A DNA stretch of 64,000 nucleotides from Hysterangium stoloniferum (Eukaryota > Basidiomycota > Agaricomycetes > Hysterangiales > Hysterangiaceae). Every line of letters starts with the position of its first letter. Within the stretch, counting starts at the first letter, position 1. The notes below the pieces were generated by a model that saw only the letters and a program-made list of their open reading frames with translations, ran no database searches and was not told the DNA's origin. Shown here one piece after another: positions 10,801 to 21,080 of the stretch. Both the position numbers and the translations under genes were made by a program. The stretch covers positions 1,984,001 through 2,048,000 of the forward strand of contig WHVD01000001.1 of the NCBI GenBank assembly GCA_015178975.1, given 5' to 3'.

Positions 10801-11240
10801 ATGACAGTAGGCTCCGGCTTCAGGATGTGTTTTTAGCTTGTTACCGCAGGGCTTTAAGAATATATAAGAATATGTATGCGAAGAACTCTTGAGCATCTTC
10901 CTGTTTTGTCATTGAAAATTCTTCGTGGACTCTTCCAATGAGGGAATTGAACATGGTGGGTTTGATGGGTTCTTGGAATATGGGCAGTGGCATCAAGGAT
11001 GGATGAGGTGAACAGCGTCAATGGCAGGGACACCAGCGGTGTAAGAGGGGAAATGGCCGCGAGGGTGTGATAGCCAGTGAGAGGATTCAGTCTGCTATCT
11101 TGCGCATCTGAAGTCAAAACAGGATATGGGGAGCTCTTCGGTGCAGGAACAGGGGTGGGAGAGACAGGATAAGGGATGGTATGTGCAGAAGGCTGGTGAA
11201 ATCTCATTTCCATTGGAAGAAAGGAGGACATACTTCTTTG
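10800..11240 (-). pseudogene. UBP14-like relic, form A, Cys box deleted (copy U2A)
   Basis: Seen: a QQDA-type box, EFSMTKQEDAQEFF, on the minus strand at about 10925-10880 (first Q followed by E), preceded by the Pro-rich linker (TPVPAPKSSPYPV). The Cys box and everything upstream have been removed by a deletion that joins the linker to the downstream spacer (near 11194). It therefore cannot encode a protease. Confidence 0.55.
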
Positions 11241-11383
11241 TCAAAGCATTTTAATGTTGCTTCTCAATATAAAAATTCTGAAAGGCGAGGACTAGGAATG
11301 TGAGACAGTCTGGGAAGAAAAATGAGCACAAGACGCCACATGTCATGCGATGTCACACAGTTACGCGGAAGAAATTACTTTTA

Positions 11384-11406
11384 TATATATATATATATAT
11401 ATATAT
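11384..11406. repeat. TA dinucleotide repeat
   Basis: (TA)n tract in the spacer 3' of M2, longer than the equivalent tract at 4617. Confidence 0.85.
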
Positions 11407-11524
11407 TGAATAGTAATATTCATGTATTCTTGCATCTTCTGTTCACAATTGAATTATGGGCATAGCTACAGAGCTTCAGTAAATAAAAAGCTTTTATATC
11501 ACAAAATGATATAGCTAGACTTGA

Positions 11525-12429
11525 TGTAATCCTGGTCGCATTACCACATACGCTTACATTGGCCTACAACCATCACTCCGTCGATTGCCTCTCCGATCCA
11601 ATTGCTGTCCCATTGTCTTTCCATCCCGATCGAGATCTTTCATTTTCCATCTCCGTCTTGATCAGAAACTTGATTTCTATTGCTCATCCATTTGTATTGT
11701 CCTATCCCTTATTGTTCTATCCATAGGTATATATTGGCTCGACTCTTACACTAGAAGTCTGTTACGACCCGTTCCCGGATGTTTCAATATCCGACTTCCG
11801 ACCTCCAACTTCCAACTTCCGATCTCCAACTATGGAACATCATAGTTACCGTATCATCCACATTCTTCCCTTGTTCTGCATTTGGTAATTTGTCCGTTGA
11901 CAAGTATTCACTTGTTTGTTTGTTGTATTCCCATTTCGGAATATTGTCTCCCTAATATGTCTTATTGTATTTCCATTTTAAGAACACTTCCGTTTCCGTC
12001 TTATTATGGTCTTAGTTTGTAGTACAATAACGAGTAGACTTATATTAGTTTCCGCGAATTTGTACTTTACCTTAGATCTGATATCGACTTAGTTTCTTAT
12101 TCCTCCTTCCGTCTTTCTGTACACTCAATATTCGGAACTCTTCGGAACTCTGAATATCCATATCTTCCGTCGTAAGTCTTACTTCTGAAATTAAGGACAT
12201 TGAGCGTTTGCGTAGAGGCACAGCACATAAGCTGAAGCCGACGTCCTGACCCTATCCACGACTTTCCGACTTTCCGGTGACTTCCCAATAGTTCTGGAAT
12301 AAGTTCCCAACACGGCACTTAACAAAGTCGTCGAACAGATTGTACATTCTATCTTCTACCATCTACAATAGAGAAACTCTTGTCCTGTCTGTTACTGACT
12401 GAAGTGAGGTTGATACCAACAACCTTTCA
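11525..12429. mobile_element. Solo LTR (family L5) with a nested L2b solo LTR
   Basis: Outer element: begins TGTAATCCTGG, ends ACCTTTCA, flanked by the 5-bp direct repeat CTTGA (11520-11524 and 12430-12434). The undisrupted site in the other M copies has a single CTTGA. Inner element: 11760-12324, begins TGTTACGACC and ends CACTTAACA, flanked by its own 5-bp repeat AAGTC (11755-11759 and 12325-12329). No internal coding region is present in either. Both are solo LTRs left by LTR-LTR recombination. The order of insertion is clear: L5 first, then L2b into L5. Confidence 0.85.
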
Positions 12430-15289
12430 CTTGATGGGAAAATGTTCGATGGGTTTGATCATGTCCGGGTTTAATCCTCCTCCCATATGCACCTAGGTAG
12501 CTGAAAATAATGTATCTGCCTTATTCAAGACGTTAATACTATTAAATAAGGAAAACATCGATACTCACGAGTCTCACTCAAATACTGTGTCCAGCCACAC
12601 AGGATCATTTATCCAACTGGGCTCCGCATCATAAGAAGCACGCAACTGCACGTCTAGGACAGGTCTCCCTGAGGGGGCAAAAATATAATGTGGAGAAGTA
12701 GGTTCAAACAAGAATATGCTATGCAGTTCCACATCTCTGGAATGACTGAATTCTGTCAGGCTCTCACATTGATGAATGGGGAAGTGAAACAAACAAATTC
12801 TGAGGCATTTCCACGGCTACTCCTTTCTGCCAGTGCATTACTGTTGTCACAAAGGGTTCAATATCATTTCCAAAAGACTTCTGTGCTTACTGATCATCAA
12901 CTCGTGTGGAGGGATACCCATGATCCCATTTTCCTCTATGTAAAGTGGTGTGTATGCTCTCCATGCTTTCTGCAGTTTAGAAGAGGGCCAGCAGAATTTG
13001 TTGATATCGACATGGGGCCGGCAGAAATCATCGATACTGGCTTCGTCAATATCACAGGTATATCTATGGGGCTGAAAACTGAGCAACGATCAGGTCAGTG
13101 TGCTAGCTTGAAAAATACCTTCTGATTGGTTTTCCACCTCATATTGTTACACTCTCACCCTCATCTAAATATCTAGACTCTCGCTCGTTGAGATGAACAC
13201 GAACCTCAACTGAGGGTTCTATACCGAGGGTTTCAGAGAACCACTCATGTAGATTCCCACACACTGCAAGATGGCCTGTAACTTTATCCCGATAGCCCAC
13301 TCCCACAAAGCGATGGACCCCAGATCTCCATCCTTGATATAGCCCACAATCGGTCTCAGAAACTCGAAGTCCAGTAGTTGATTGGCCAATTGATGAATGG
13401 TGTGTGAGCTTCGAAGTTGTTGCTCCATTAAAGCCGTGCCGAGACACCATGAATACACTTCAGACATGAATAAATTCACGGTAGAGTCTGCTGATGATGG
13501 AATGGTGCCAAAGTGACCAGCATAAACACAGGGATACCATCTCCCATAGTACCCTAGGGCACGGCTTGTTAGAATACAGTATGTTCCATGAAATAATCTC
13601 ACTTTCTTTAGTTTCTATATTTCCCGACTAAGTGCAATTTTCGTGTTACTGTATAGTTGCTTAGTAATCATAAATTCATTCTTTGTTCGCATCTACCATA
13701 TCTAACACGGCTGACCAGTGTTCCGGTATACACAAGCTTCAGATGATGTCGATTGGCAGGACAGTCTGTGACAGTGACAATTGAATCGCCGGGATTTAAA
13801 AACTGAATAGACAAAGTTAATTGACATCTGATGTCAGTCGAATTAACGAACGAGCTCTTCAATTGCAAATTCGCTGTTGGAACAGAAATCAACTAATTCC
13901 TAATGTTACATTGTCACGCGGGAGAGAAGTATCCAAGTACGTCACATTGTAAGACACCCTCTACAATATATCGCGTTACCTTGTAAATATCGCGAGAAAT
14001 TTCATTCACCATCTCCCATAGTCCCAGAATGGTTTCTCTCACATCGGATGATCTAGTGCGCTCGAGCCATTTGCATGCGTCCTCGGGTTCAGTGCCCGGA
14101 TTACGGAAAACCTGGAAAAGTACATTGTCTTGTGCGTTACTGTAGCCCAAGAACGCAGCAATGCTGGGGTCCCTGAACATGAATGTCATTGGACTACTTG
14201 GGCTATTTAATCTTATGTGTTGCATTCTTACCACACGTCTTGATAGGAAGTGAGGTCGCGTTGAAACTATATCAAAAGTGTGAACATGTTGCAAATAGTT
14301 TCTGAAATCTAAACCAGGCAAAACAGAGCTCGTACCTCTTTATGTCTCAAAGCCCACGTGGGTCTCCCGCCTTCGTACATTTTGACCAATACCGACTTAC
14401 CATCACTTTCAGTCTTCGCTTCACAAAGTTTAACACTCCACCGCAAGGTGACCCGATGACGTTCTGCCTTTTCATAATCATAATGGTTCGCGACCGATAA
14501 GGTGCGTAACAGTTGCAAGTCCCTTCGATCGACCAAGTACTGTATCATTACGATAAACCCACGCGCATGATCTTTGAGATGACAGAACGGGCTTACGCGT
14601 TCATTAATATCGTTTCTTCCTCTGCCCGTGACCGACGAAAAGGAATCAAGGGTGATATCGTCCATTCTGGTATCATCAACGGCTACGAGTTGAGCGACGG
14701 ATAATGAGGTATTTAGCGCGAAGTACATCTAAGAGCCAATATGTAACGAACGACTCTGAGTGTCACTTTCAGAACGCACCATTGCCTCTTTCTCCGCTTC
14801 TTCCAATCCCCTTTCCAGTTTGGCGATAGACTTATCTCGTTGCCGCATCCAAGACACAACGTGTACTTTGAAACCTTTTCTTGGTTTGTATGACCTTGCA
14901 AGCCCAAGAACATCCTCAAGTGCACTGAAAACAATCGATTTATTCGTCAGGTACTGTTACTCTACGAGTCTCAAGTTCCCACTTCTGATAATCGTCCAAT
15001 ATGGTTTTGAAATTGTCCGGGATATTCTCCCACTTCCCCTTCAGCTGATCGTGGAAAGCGACGAGGCGACGTCCAGTGGTCTGGACAAGGGTATTCAATC
15101 TCTCGTTTTGCTCCCCGCTTGCCTGGTGATAGTGAATCATGATCCACATCAGCTGTTAAACTGATGTTGATGCAGACGACCTACCTTTATAACGTTCATA
15201 ATCTCCACAACAAGGGTTGCTGCACTCTTTAAGCCAGGTATTGGAACGGCATCGCCAGCGACTTTGACAACAATGGCTGCAATGTCCAT
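12393..15289 (-). pseudogene. M2: near-complete MLKL-like NTD/pseudokinase gene with one frameshift
   Basis: Seen: start MDIAAIVVKVAGDAVPIPG at 15289; helical part SGEQNERLNTLVQ...DDYQK (15150-14985); coiled-coil-like SWMRQRDKSIAKLE...EEAEKEAM (about 14920-14780); kinase-like part with KSVLVKMYEGG (about 14390) and DPSIAAFLGYSNAQDNVLFQ (14170-14110); C-terminal region 13890-12700. The PVPGLK-type start is typical of the N-terminal helical domain of fungal NLRs and MLKL-like proteins. Odd: relative to the other copies a G is missing near 13302, turning ALWDVGYRDKV into a shifted frame. The normal stop is displaced: the L5 LTR inserted in the last codons gives a new tail ending at 12393-12395. 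Probably non-functional unless the frameshift is a sequencing error. Confidence 0.65.
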
Positions 15290-15640
15290 GGTCGATGGGA
15301 GATGATGTTAGTAGATGGTGAGAGATAGTTGCTCTTTCGCACGTCGAGGCATTGTATTTTGCTTTTGGCCGTGCCTGGGATGGAGCGCCGGATCTGTAGG
15401 GGAAATGCAGTGTTCATCCCAACAGCGACATATATATTCAAACGCCGTAATCACGGTGTGCACTTTGTCCGTAATGGAACCGCCGGAATATAATGGATTA
15501 GATAGATCATTCCTCATTAAAAGAAAAACCGCACGATTTTATCAATCGTTTATCAAGTCAAATGAAAGTACCGTGATGTGCTATCGGACATCTGGCGTTG
15601 TAGTGATAGGTCAGTCGTGCCTTGGCCAATACAGAATAAA
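15290..15640. other. Upstream region of M2
   Basis: About 340 bases that are conserved 5' of M2, M5, M6 and M8 (landmarks GGATTAGATAGATCATT and GATGTGCTA). It probably contains the M promoter. I could not single out a TATA box with confidence. Confidence 0.5.
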
Positions 15641-17580
15641 GACGTATGAGATGGTGTTGTAATAAAATCGATTGGAAAGAATAGTCTATGATTGAGATTT
15701 GCTTTTCGGGCGTTATTTGTTGGAATTTGCGGTGCTGCTATCCAAGCTGGCTCACTCGCTCGTTGTCAGATTTGTGTCGCCAATCATGCATGATATAGCT
15801 ATTTTGTATTCGACTTCTGCTAAATTACACGGTCTGCATTATGCAGACAAAAATGTCTAAAATATATCAGTGCCACAAAATGCGCCAAGTGCGCCCTTCT
15901 GGGGTGGCCAAGAGCGATGGAACGCGAGGTCGTTGTCGCTGATGACGAGCGCGTTAGTATGGCACGGGATGACGGTTTGGTGATGTGGCCGGGAAGTGAC
16001 CCCCGGCCTCGAGACTGGAGCAGGATATTGGTGAAAAGTAAGTAACATTTTGTTATCTCTGTTGTATTAGTTTCCATACCTGGAGCGTCCCATTCTCGCA
16101 GAATTAGCGGTGGAAGAGGCCTCACTACACACTGCATCGAGTCATTCTGCTATGTCGAGTCAATTTCTCTCACGAATAAAAGATCAATGTCATTTATTTG
16201 TTACTGTATGTTATACCAACTTAAAAGGTTTACGCCGCTTATAGTACTAGCAATGGTATTAACACTAGCGGTACTTGCAAGTTTGCTCGTGATGGGCCTT
16301 CATATGCCATTCGGTGAGTTCTTATATTTCCAACTTGTTGTTAATATGGAATAGGGTGAGGAGCGCCTTTCGGACTCACCGGTTGCTTTTTTGTCGATGG
16401 AATGCCACCAAGGTTTGCGTTTGGAGTGCTGCCGTTGCTGATCGACGAAAGCATTTCTTTGCTTCCTCATGTTATGGAAGGCAATTCAGAATTCCAGAGA
16501 TGGATATGGGTCTCTATTTTTATGAGGAATGGCAGATGACAGGTAAGCATGGTGTCCAAAGTCTCCTTGAAAGCATGCGCTTAAAAATCAGCTGTCTAGT
16601 CTCATTTACTTCATTGGGTATGTCTGTCACTTTTTAACCATGTTTTTCCAGGATCTTGCGACTTAACCCTTTACTGCCCCCCTGGGGCGTGTTCATCATA
16701 GCGCAAGTTAAACCACTTTTGCTTATTGATGCTCGAGGCGAGAATATGTATTTACACGAGAATATATTATATTATGTGTAATGGGATACCGACTCCTAGT
16801 GAATGCCATGGAATGGGCTGAAGTGTCGAAATCTTCTCATGATTCAATTGTGACCCATAGCCTTGTATCCCTTCGACCAGCTCATCATAGGGGAGTACCG
16901 TAGCTCCGCCCCTGGACGAGTTCTACAGATTCCACACTGTAATCGGAGAGCAGATCGGGGAGTATATTTGCCACACTAGATTTGGTACTGATTCTCAGTG
17001 ACGTCACGGTAGCGGATGAGGTATATAATTCTTCCTGAGCGCTCCTTGCTTCTTCTCAGTCGCTCATCTCATTCCGAAGAGTGGCCTTATTTCCCATACG
17101 AATGCATAGCCGTCCAATTTCGGTGATTGCCTCTACAATGAAATTCACCGGACTGCTGAACTGATCAATATAAGATTAAATAATCAAAGGTTCGTACCAA
17201 AAGTGCCTCGAACAATGCTAACCAACCAACACAGCGACACGTCCCGGCAACTTAGCATTTGATCAGGAAGCGATGTTTCGGCAAAGCCATCGTATGGGGC
17301 AAATACGGCCAACTCATTCCGAACCTCTGAGCTCATATAGAGTCGAACAGATACTACTCTATATTGTGAGACTGTGATGTTTATTGTTTCATGGTAAATC
17401 TAGACGCATCACTCCTATCTTCTGTTCTGACTCTCATGGATAAATATATATTACGAATCATCGTTATGTTTGAGTTCATTCTGGGTATTTTTTAACTCGC
17501 TATTCCCACTCAGGAGGTTTGAATGTGACTCCTTCGAAGAGTGGGTAGGAACGGAGCAAGACGAAACGGGTCCGTAACTT
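15640..17580. repeat. Array segment R1, copy 1
   Basis: Colinear with about 39640-41820. It holds no gene I can define. At 16999-17030 a TGACGTCA palindrome is followed by GTATATAATT and a pyrimidine-rich tract, which looks like a core promoter. A short stretch after it (TNTATRPGNLAFD, near 17230) is open in both copies but ends differently. A third, shorter copy of this promoter-like block is at 48225-48480. Confidence 0.6.
16999..17030 (+). promoter_or_regulatory. CRE-like palindrome plus TATA-like box
   Basis: TGACGTCA at 16999-17006 is the classic CREB/ATF-type bZIP site; GTATATAATT follows at 17021. In the paralogous segments the palindrome is degraded (TGACATCA near 41200, TGATGTCA near 48450). 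It could drive a plus-strand transcript whose gene is no longer recognisable. Confidence 0.35.
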
Positions 17581-17584
17581 AATC

Positions 17585-17740
17585 TTCGTGCTATGAAGAG
17601 GCAGGTTCAGGGTCCGGATTACGGAAAACTTGGAAAGGTACATTGTCTTGTGTGTTACTGTATCCCAAGAACGCAGCAATGCTAGGGTCCCTGAACATGA
17701 ATGTGATTGGACTACTTGGGTCATTTAATCAGACGTGTAC
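17585..17740 (-). pseudogene. Scrap of M-family kinase-like exon joined to USP form B
   Basis: On the minus strand it carries the exon that in full copies reads DPSIAAFLGYSN...VLFQVF, ending abruptly at about 17740 where form-B USP sequence starts. The equivalent junction is found at 41830-42110. Confidence 0.55.
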
Positions 17741-18010
17741 TACACGTCTTGATTTGAGTGGAGGGTGGATGCCATGTCGTCATTGTTTCCCAGATCCTGA
17801 GTCCTGTCAGCCCTTGAGAGAAGACAGGCTTGAACCCATTGGGTGAGTATGACGTACCTGAGGATGACTTGACTCTTTAAGGAAGGCCCTCCCTCCTCGT
17901 CCATGACACGCGTTAAAGAGAGAATAACCACCGCTGACCACGTTTTGTAGGCACCCACCTCACGTGCAGAAAATTCGTCTCATGTACAACAAAGATGTCA
18001 GGGAAAGCCG
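17740..18010 (-). pseudogene. UBP14-like relic, form B (copy U3B)
   Basis: Minus-strand block with the KPVFSQGLTGL lead-in and a degraded Cys box (DLGNNDDMAST in one frame; no Cys). The HVRWVPTK block lies upstream. Shorter than the other form-B copies because it is cut by the M scrap on its left. Confidence 0.5.
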
Positions 18011-18329
18011 CAACACGTGCACGTCTGGAAACACATCCACGACCTAGTCGGTATCAGCCTTATAGTACTGAGACGACACTATGAAAGACTCACGTCTGCG
18101 GTGGAACACCTACCTCGCACCGCGGGTACGAATACTCAACCGTAGGTTACCCATCCTGTCCCCTACGCACTCACGCAGCTTCCCCCGCGCATACAACACC
18201 TCTCTAAAGCCGGGATCGGATACCCATGCACAAATCATCATGCTCGTCCACACGACAGCGCAAACCTCCTTGCACTACATACACCGTGACTTTTCCACCA
18301 CCGCAAAGCAGAAGATGACAGTAGGCTCC

Positions 18330-19231
18330 GGCTCCGGGACGTGTGTTTAGCGTTTTGACGCAGGACTACAAGAATATATATGCGAGGAACTCTTGCGCGT
18401 CTTGCTGTTTCATCATCGAGAATTTTTCGTGGACACTTCCGATGAGGGATTTGAACATGGTGGGTTTGATGGTTTCTTGGAGTAGGGACAGTGGCGTCGA
18501 GGACGAGAGGATCACGGTGGATGGCATTGGTTCTGCGGCTTCACCAGCACTTCGAAGAGGGTAGGGACACCGGCGGTGTGAGACGGGAAATGGCTGCGAG
18601 GGTGGGATAACCAGCCTGAACGGATTCGGTCCGCGATTTTGCGCCTCTGAAAGTCAAAACAGGAGATGGGGAGCTCTTCGGTGCAGGAACAGGCGCGGGT
18701 GAGAAAGGATCAGAGATGGTATGTGCGGAAGGCTGGAAGTGTGAGTATCGATGTTGATGCCATGTAGCAGCTGTTTACGAGAGTGCGGAGTCCCGTAAGT
18801 CTTGCAGGGGAGATAGGCTCGAAAACATTACACGAGTATGACGGACCTCAGGATGATTCGACTCGGTAAGAAATGACCTTGTTCCGTGTCTATGACAAGC
18901 CCAATATCTCACTGTCGGCATACACTCATAATTGTCCTTCTCCGTGTCCTCGACAGTAGCAAGGTTCTTAAGCGGCGGTCCGCGACTGTTCTATCACCAA
19001 CGCCACCAACTCAATCATCAAAACCTCCCTGCTCATACTCAGCTGCTCAGAGAAGGAAAAGAACACCCTACTCACTCGTTTCGGGTTCGGTTCCAGCATG
19101 CTCTTCATATACACGGATACCCAAGCATCCCACAATGCAGTTGCACATGCATCCGAGTCACATCGCCCCCCACACACACTCTATCCAAGCACGGGAGGCA
19201 CACGTTGATGCCTTCAAGTAGATCCTATTAG
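18330..19231 (-). pseudogene. UBP14-like relic, form A (copy U3A)
   Basis: Minus-strand reading: ZnF-UBP-like remnant (19200-19080), RYWACHRHGT block (about 18910), Cys box ARLTGLRTLVNSCYMAST (about 18810-18755; N and G of the usual NLGNSC changed to T and V, Cys kept), Pro-rich linker, and a QQDA-type region near 18440-18390. Frame breaks separate these parts. The 5' end abuts the fused tail of M3. Confidence 0.55.
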
Positions 19232-20320
19232 ATCGCGTTTAATCCTCCTCCCATATGCACCTAGGTGGCTGAAAATACCATACAGACCTTATTCAAAACG
19301 TTACTAGTATTAAATAAGGACAACATCGACACCCACGGGTCTCGCTCAAATACCGTGTCCGGCCACACAGGGTCATTTATCCAAGTGGGCTGCGCATCAT
19401 AAGACGCGCGCAATTGCACATCCAGGACAGGTCCTCCCGAGGGGCCAGGAATATGACGCGGAGAAGTATGTTCAAACAAGAACATGTTACGCGGTTCCAC
19501 GTCTCCAGAGTGACTAAATTACTCCGTCAGGCCCTCACATTGATGAAGGGGGAAGTGAAACAAACAAATTCTGAGGCATTTCCAAAACTACTGTTGTCCT
19601 AAAGTAGTTTACTGTTGTCACAAAGGCGTCAATATCATTCCCAAAAGACTTCTATGCTTACTGATCATCAACTCGTGTGGAAGGACACCCTTGACCCCAT
19701 TTTCCTCGATGTAAAGCGGTGCGTATGCTCTCCACGCTTTCTGCACTTCAGACGACGGGGCTAAGTCTGTGATATAGACACTGGGCCGGCAGAAATCTTC
19801 GATACTGCTTTCCCCAATATCATAGGTATATCTACGCGGCAGAAAACTGAGCAACGATCGGGTCAGTGTGCTAGCTCCAAAAATACCTTCTCATTGGTTT
19901 TCCACCTCGTATTGTTACACTCTCACCCTCGTCTAAATATCTAGACGCTCGCTCGTTGAGGTGAACACGAACCTCGACTAAGGGTTCTATACCGAGGGTT
20001 TCAGAGAACCACCCATGTAGATTCCCACACACTACAAAATCGCCTGTAACTTTATCCCGATAGCCCACGTCCCACAGAGCGATGGACCCCAGATCTCCAT
20101 CCTCGATAGAGCCCGTGGTTGGTTCCGGAAACCCGAAGTCCAGTAGTTGGTTGGCCAATTGATGAATGGTGTGCGAGCTTCGAATTTGTTGATCCATTAA
20201 CGCCGTGCCGAGACACCATGAATCCCTTTGGGCATGGATAAATTCACGATGGAGTCGGGTGAGGATGGATTGATCCTACACTTACCGGGATAAATACCGG
20301 GATGCCATCTCCTCTGTCAT
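19214..20320 (-). pseudogene. M3: C-terminal part of M family, tail fused to USP relic
   Basis: Seen: the DQQIRSSHTIHQLANQLL block (20197-19871), the RYTYDIGESSIEDFCRPSV block (19854-19618), the FLFEHTSPRHIPGPSG exon (19500-19320) and the last exon, where the usual P-YLGAYGRRIK is HLGAYGRRIK followed at once by RDLIGST and a stop at 19214-19216. A deletion removed the normal 3' end and joined the exon to the USP-side spacer. The N-terminal half is replaced by an inverted piece of the same gene (20310-20590). Confidence 0.6.
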
Positions 20321-20590
20321 CTCAAAGATCATGCCTGTGAGCTTATCGTAATGAGACAGTATTTGATCGACCGAAGAAGTTGCAACTGTTACATACCTTA
20401 TACGTCGCGACCAACAATGATTATTATTATGAAAAGGCAGGAAATCATCAGGACACCTTGCGGTGGAGTGTTAAACTTTGTGAAGCGAAGACTGAAAGTG
20501 ACGGTAAGCCGGTGTTGGTCAAAGTGTACGAGGCGGGAGACCCACTTCAAATTTGAGACACAAAGAAGTACAACCTGGGGTGGTAAGGAA
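20310..20590 (+). pseudogene. Inverted scrap of the M kinase-like exon
   Basis: The reverse complement matches the exon containing IVMRQYLVDRR, YDYEKAG, LRWSVKLCEAKTESDGK and the VLVKMYEGG motif. Here it lies on the plus strand, head to head with M3. The same arrangement is at 54655-54915, so the inversion predates the copying of this segment. Confidence 0.7.
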
Positions 20591-20819
20591 CGAGGTTATA
20601 CCAATGGGCGATATGATAGCGCCAGAAATATCATCGATTGCATTAGGAACCATGCATCCAAACTTGGAAGATCAAGAAATGCTGGGCAGTTTGTATAGAT
20701 ATTTATTCAGGCGATGAATAGTGATTGTCGAGTGTCTCGCACAGCCTGACGCGTTTTCTTAAGATAGATCAAGCTATAAAATTACATTTCCTTTCTATTA
20801 AAAAATAGTATAGGTTGGC

Positions 20820-21080
20820 TTAATGTCAATGCACAAACTACAATGGCTCAATAAGCTTGTAATGAAGTATTTGTACCAATCAATGTGTCAGTCAGTGAAT
20901 CACCTTCTGACATGATAGGTTTGGTGATAGGTTGGATGTACATGGGTTAAACCAGGCATCAGTCCACTATGGTCAAAGTACAATTCAGTAAACCATTCTT
21001 TTTTTTCATTTTGACATCAGTGGAATGACGATAATTCTGAATTATTTATGAACAAATATAAGAGTATTTATCTTTATTGT
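20820..21080. repeat. Dispersed repeat sharing a core with 39850-40040
   Basis: The core AATCAATGTGTCAGT...CTTCTGACATGATAGGT is present here, and in reverse orientation at about 39905-39965 within a segment absent from the R1 copy at 15.8 kb. This suggests a small mobile element. Ends and target duplication could not be fixed. Confidence 0.4.

Noticed and set aside
12688..13125. Plus-strand ORF of 145 codons, with relatives at 25919-26470 and 28756-29256
   Set aside because: These lie opposite M exons in every copy, and conservation follows the minus-strand M frame, including its splice sites. They are shadows.
15820..16137. Minus-strand ORF in R1 as a gene
   Set aside because: The paralogous segment near 40040-40280 does not keep the frame and carries an insertion.
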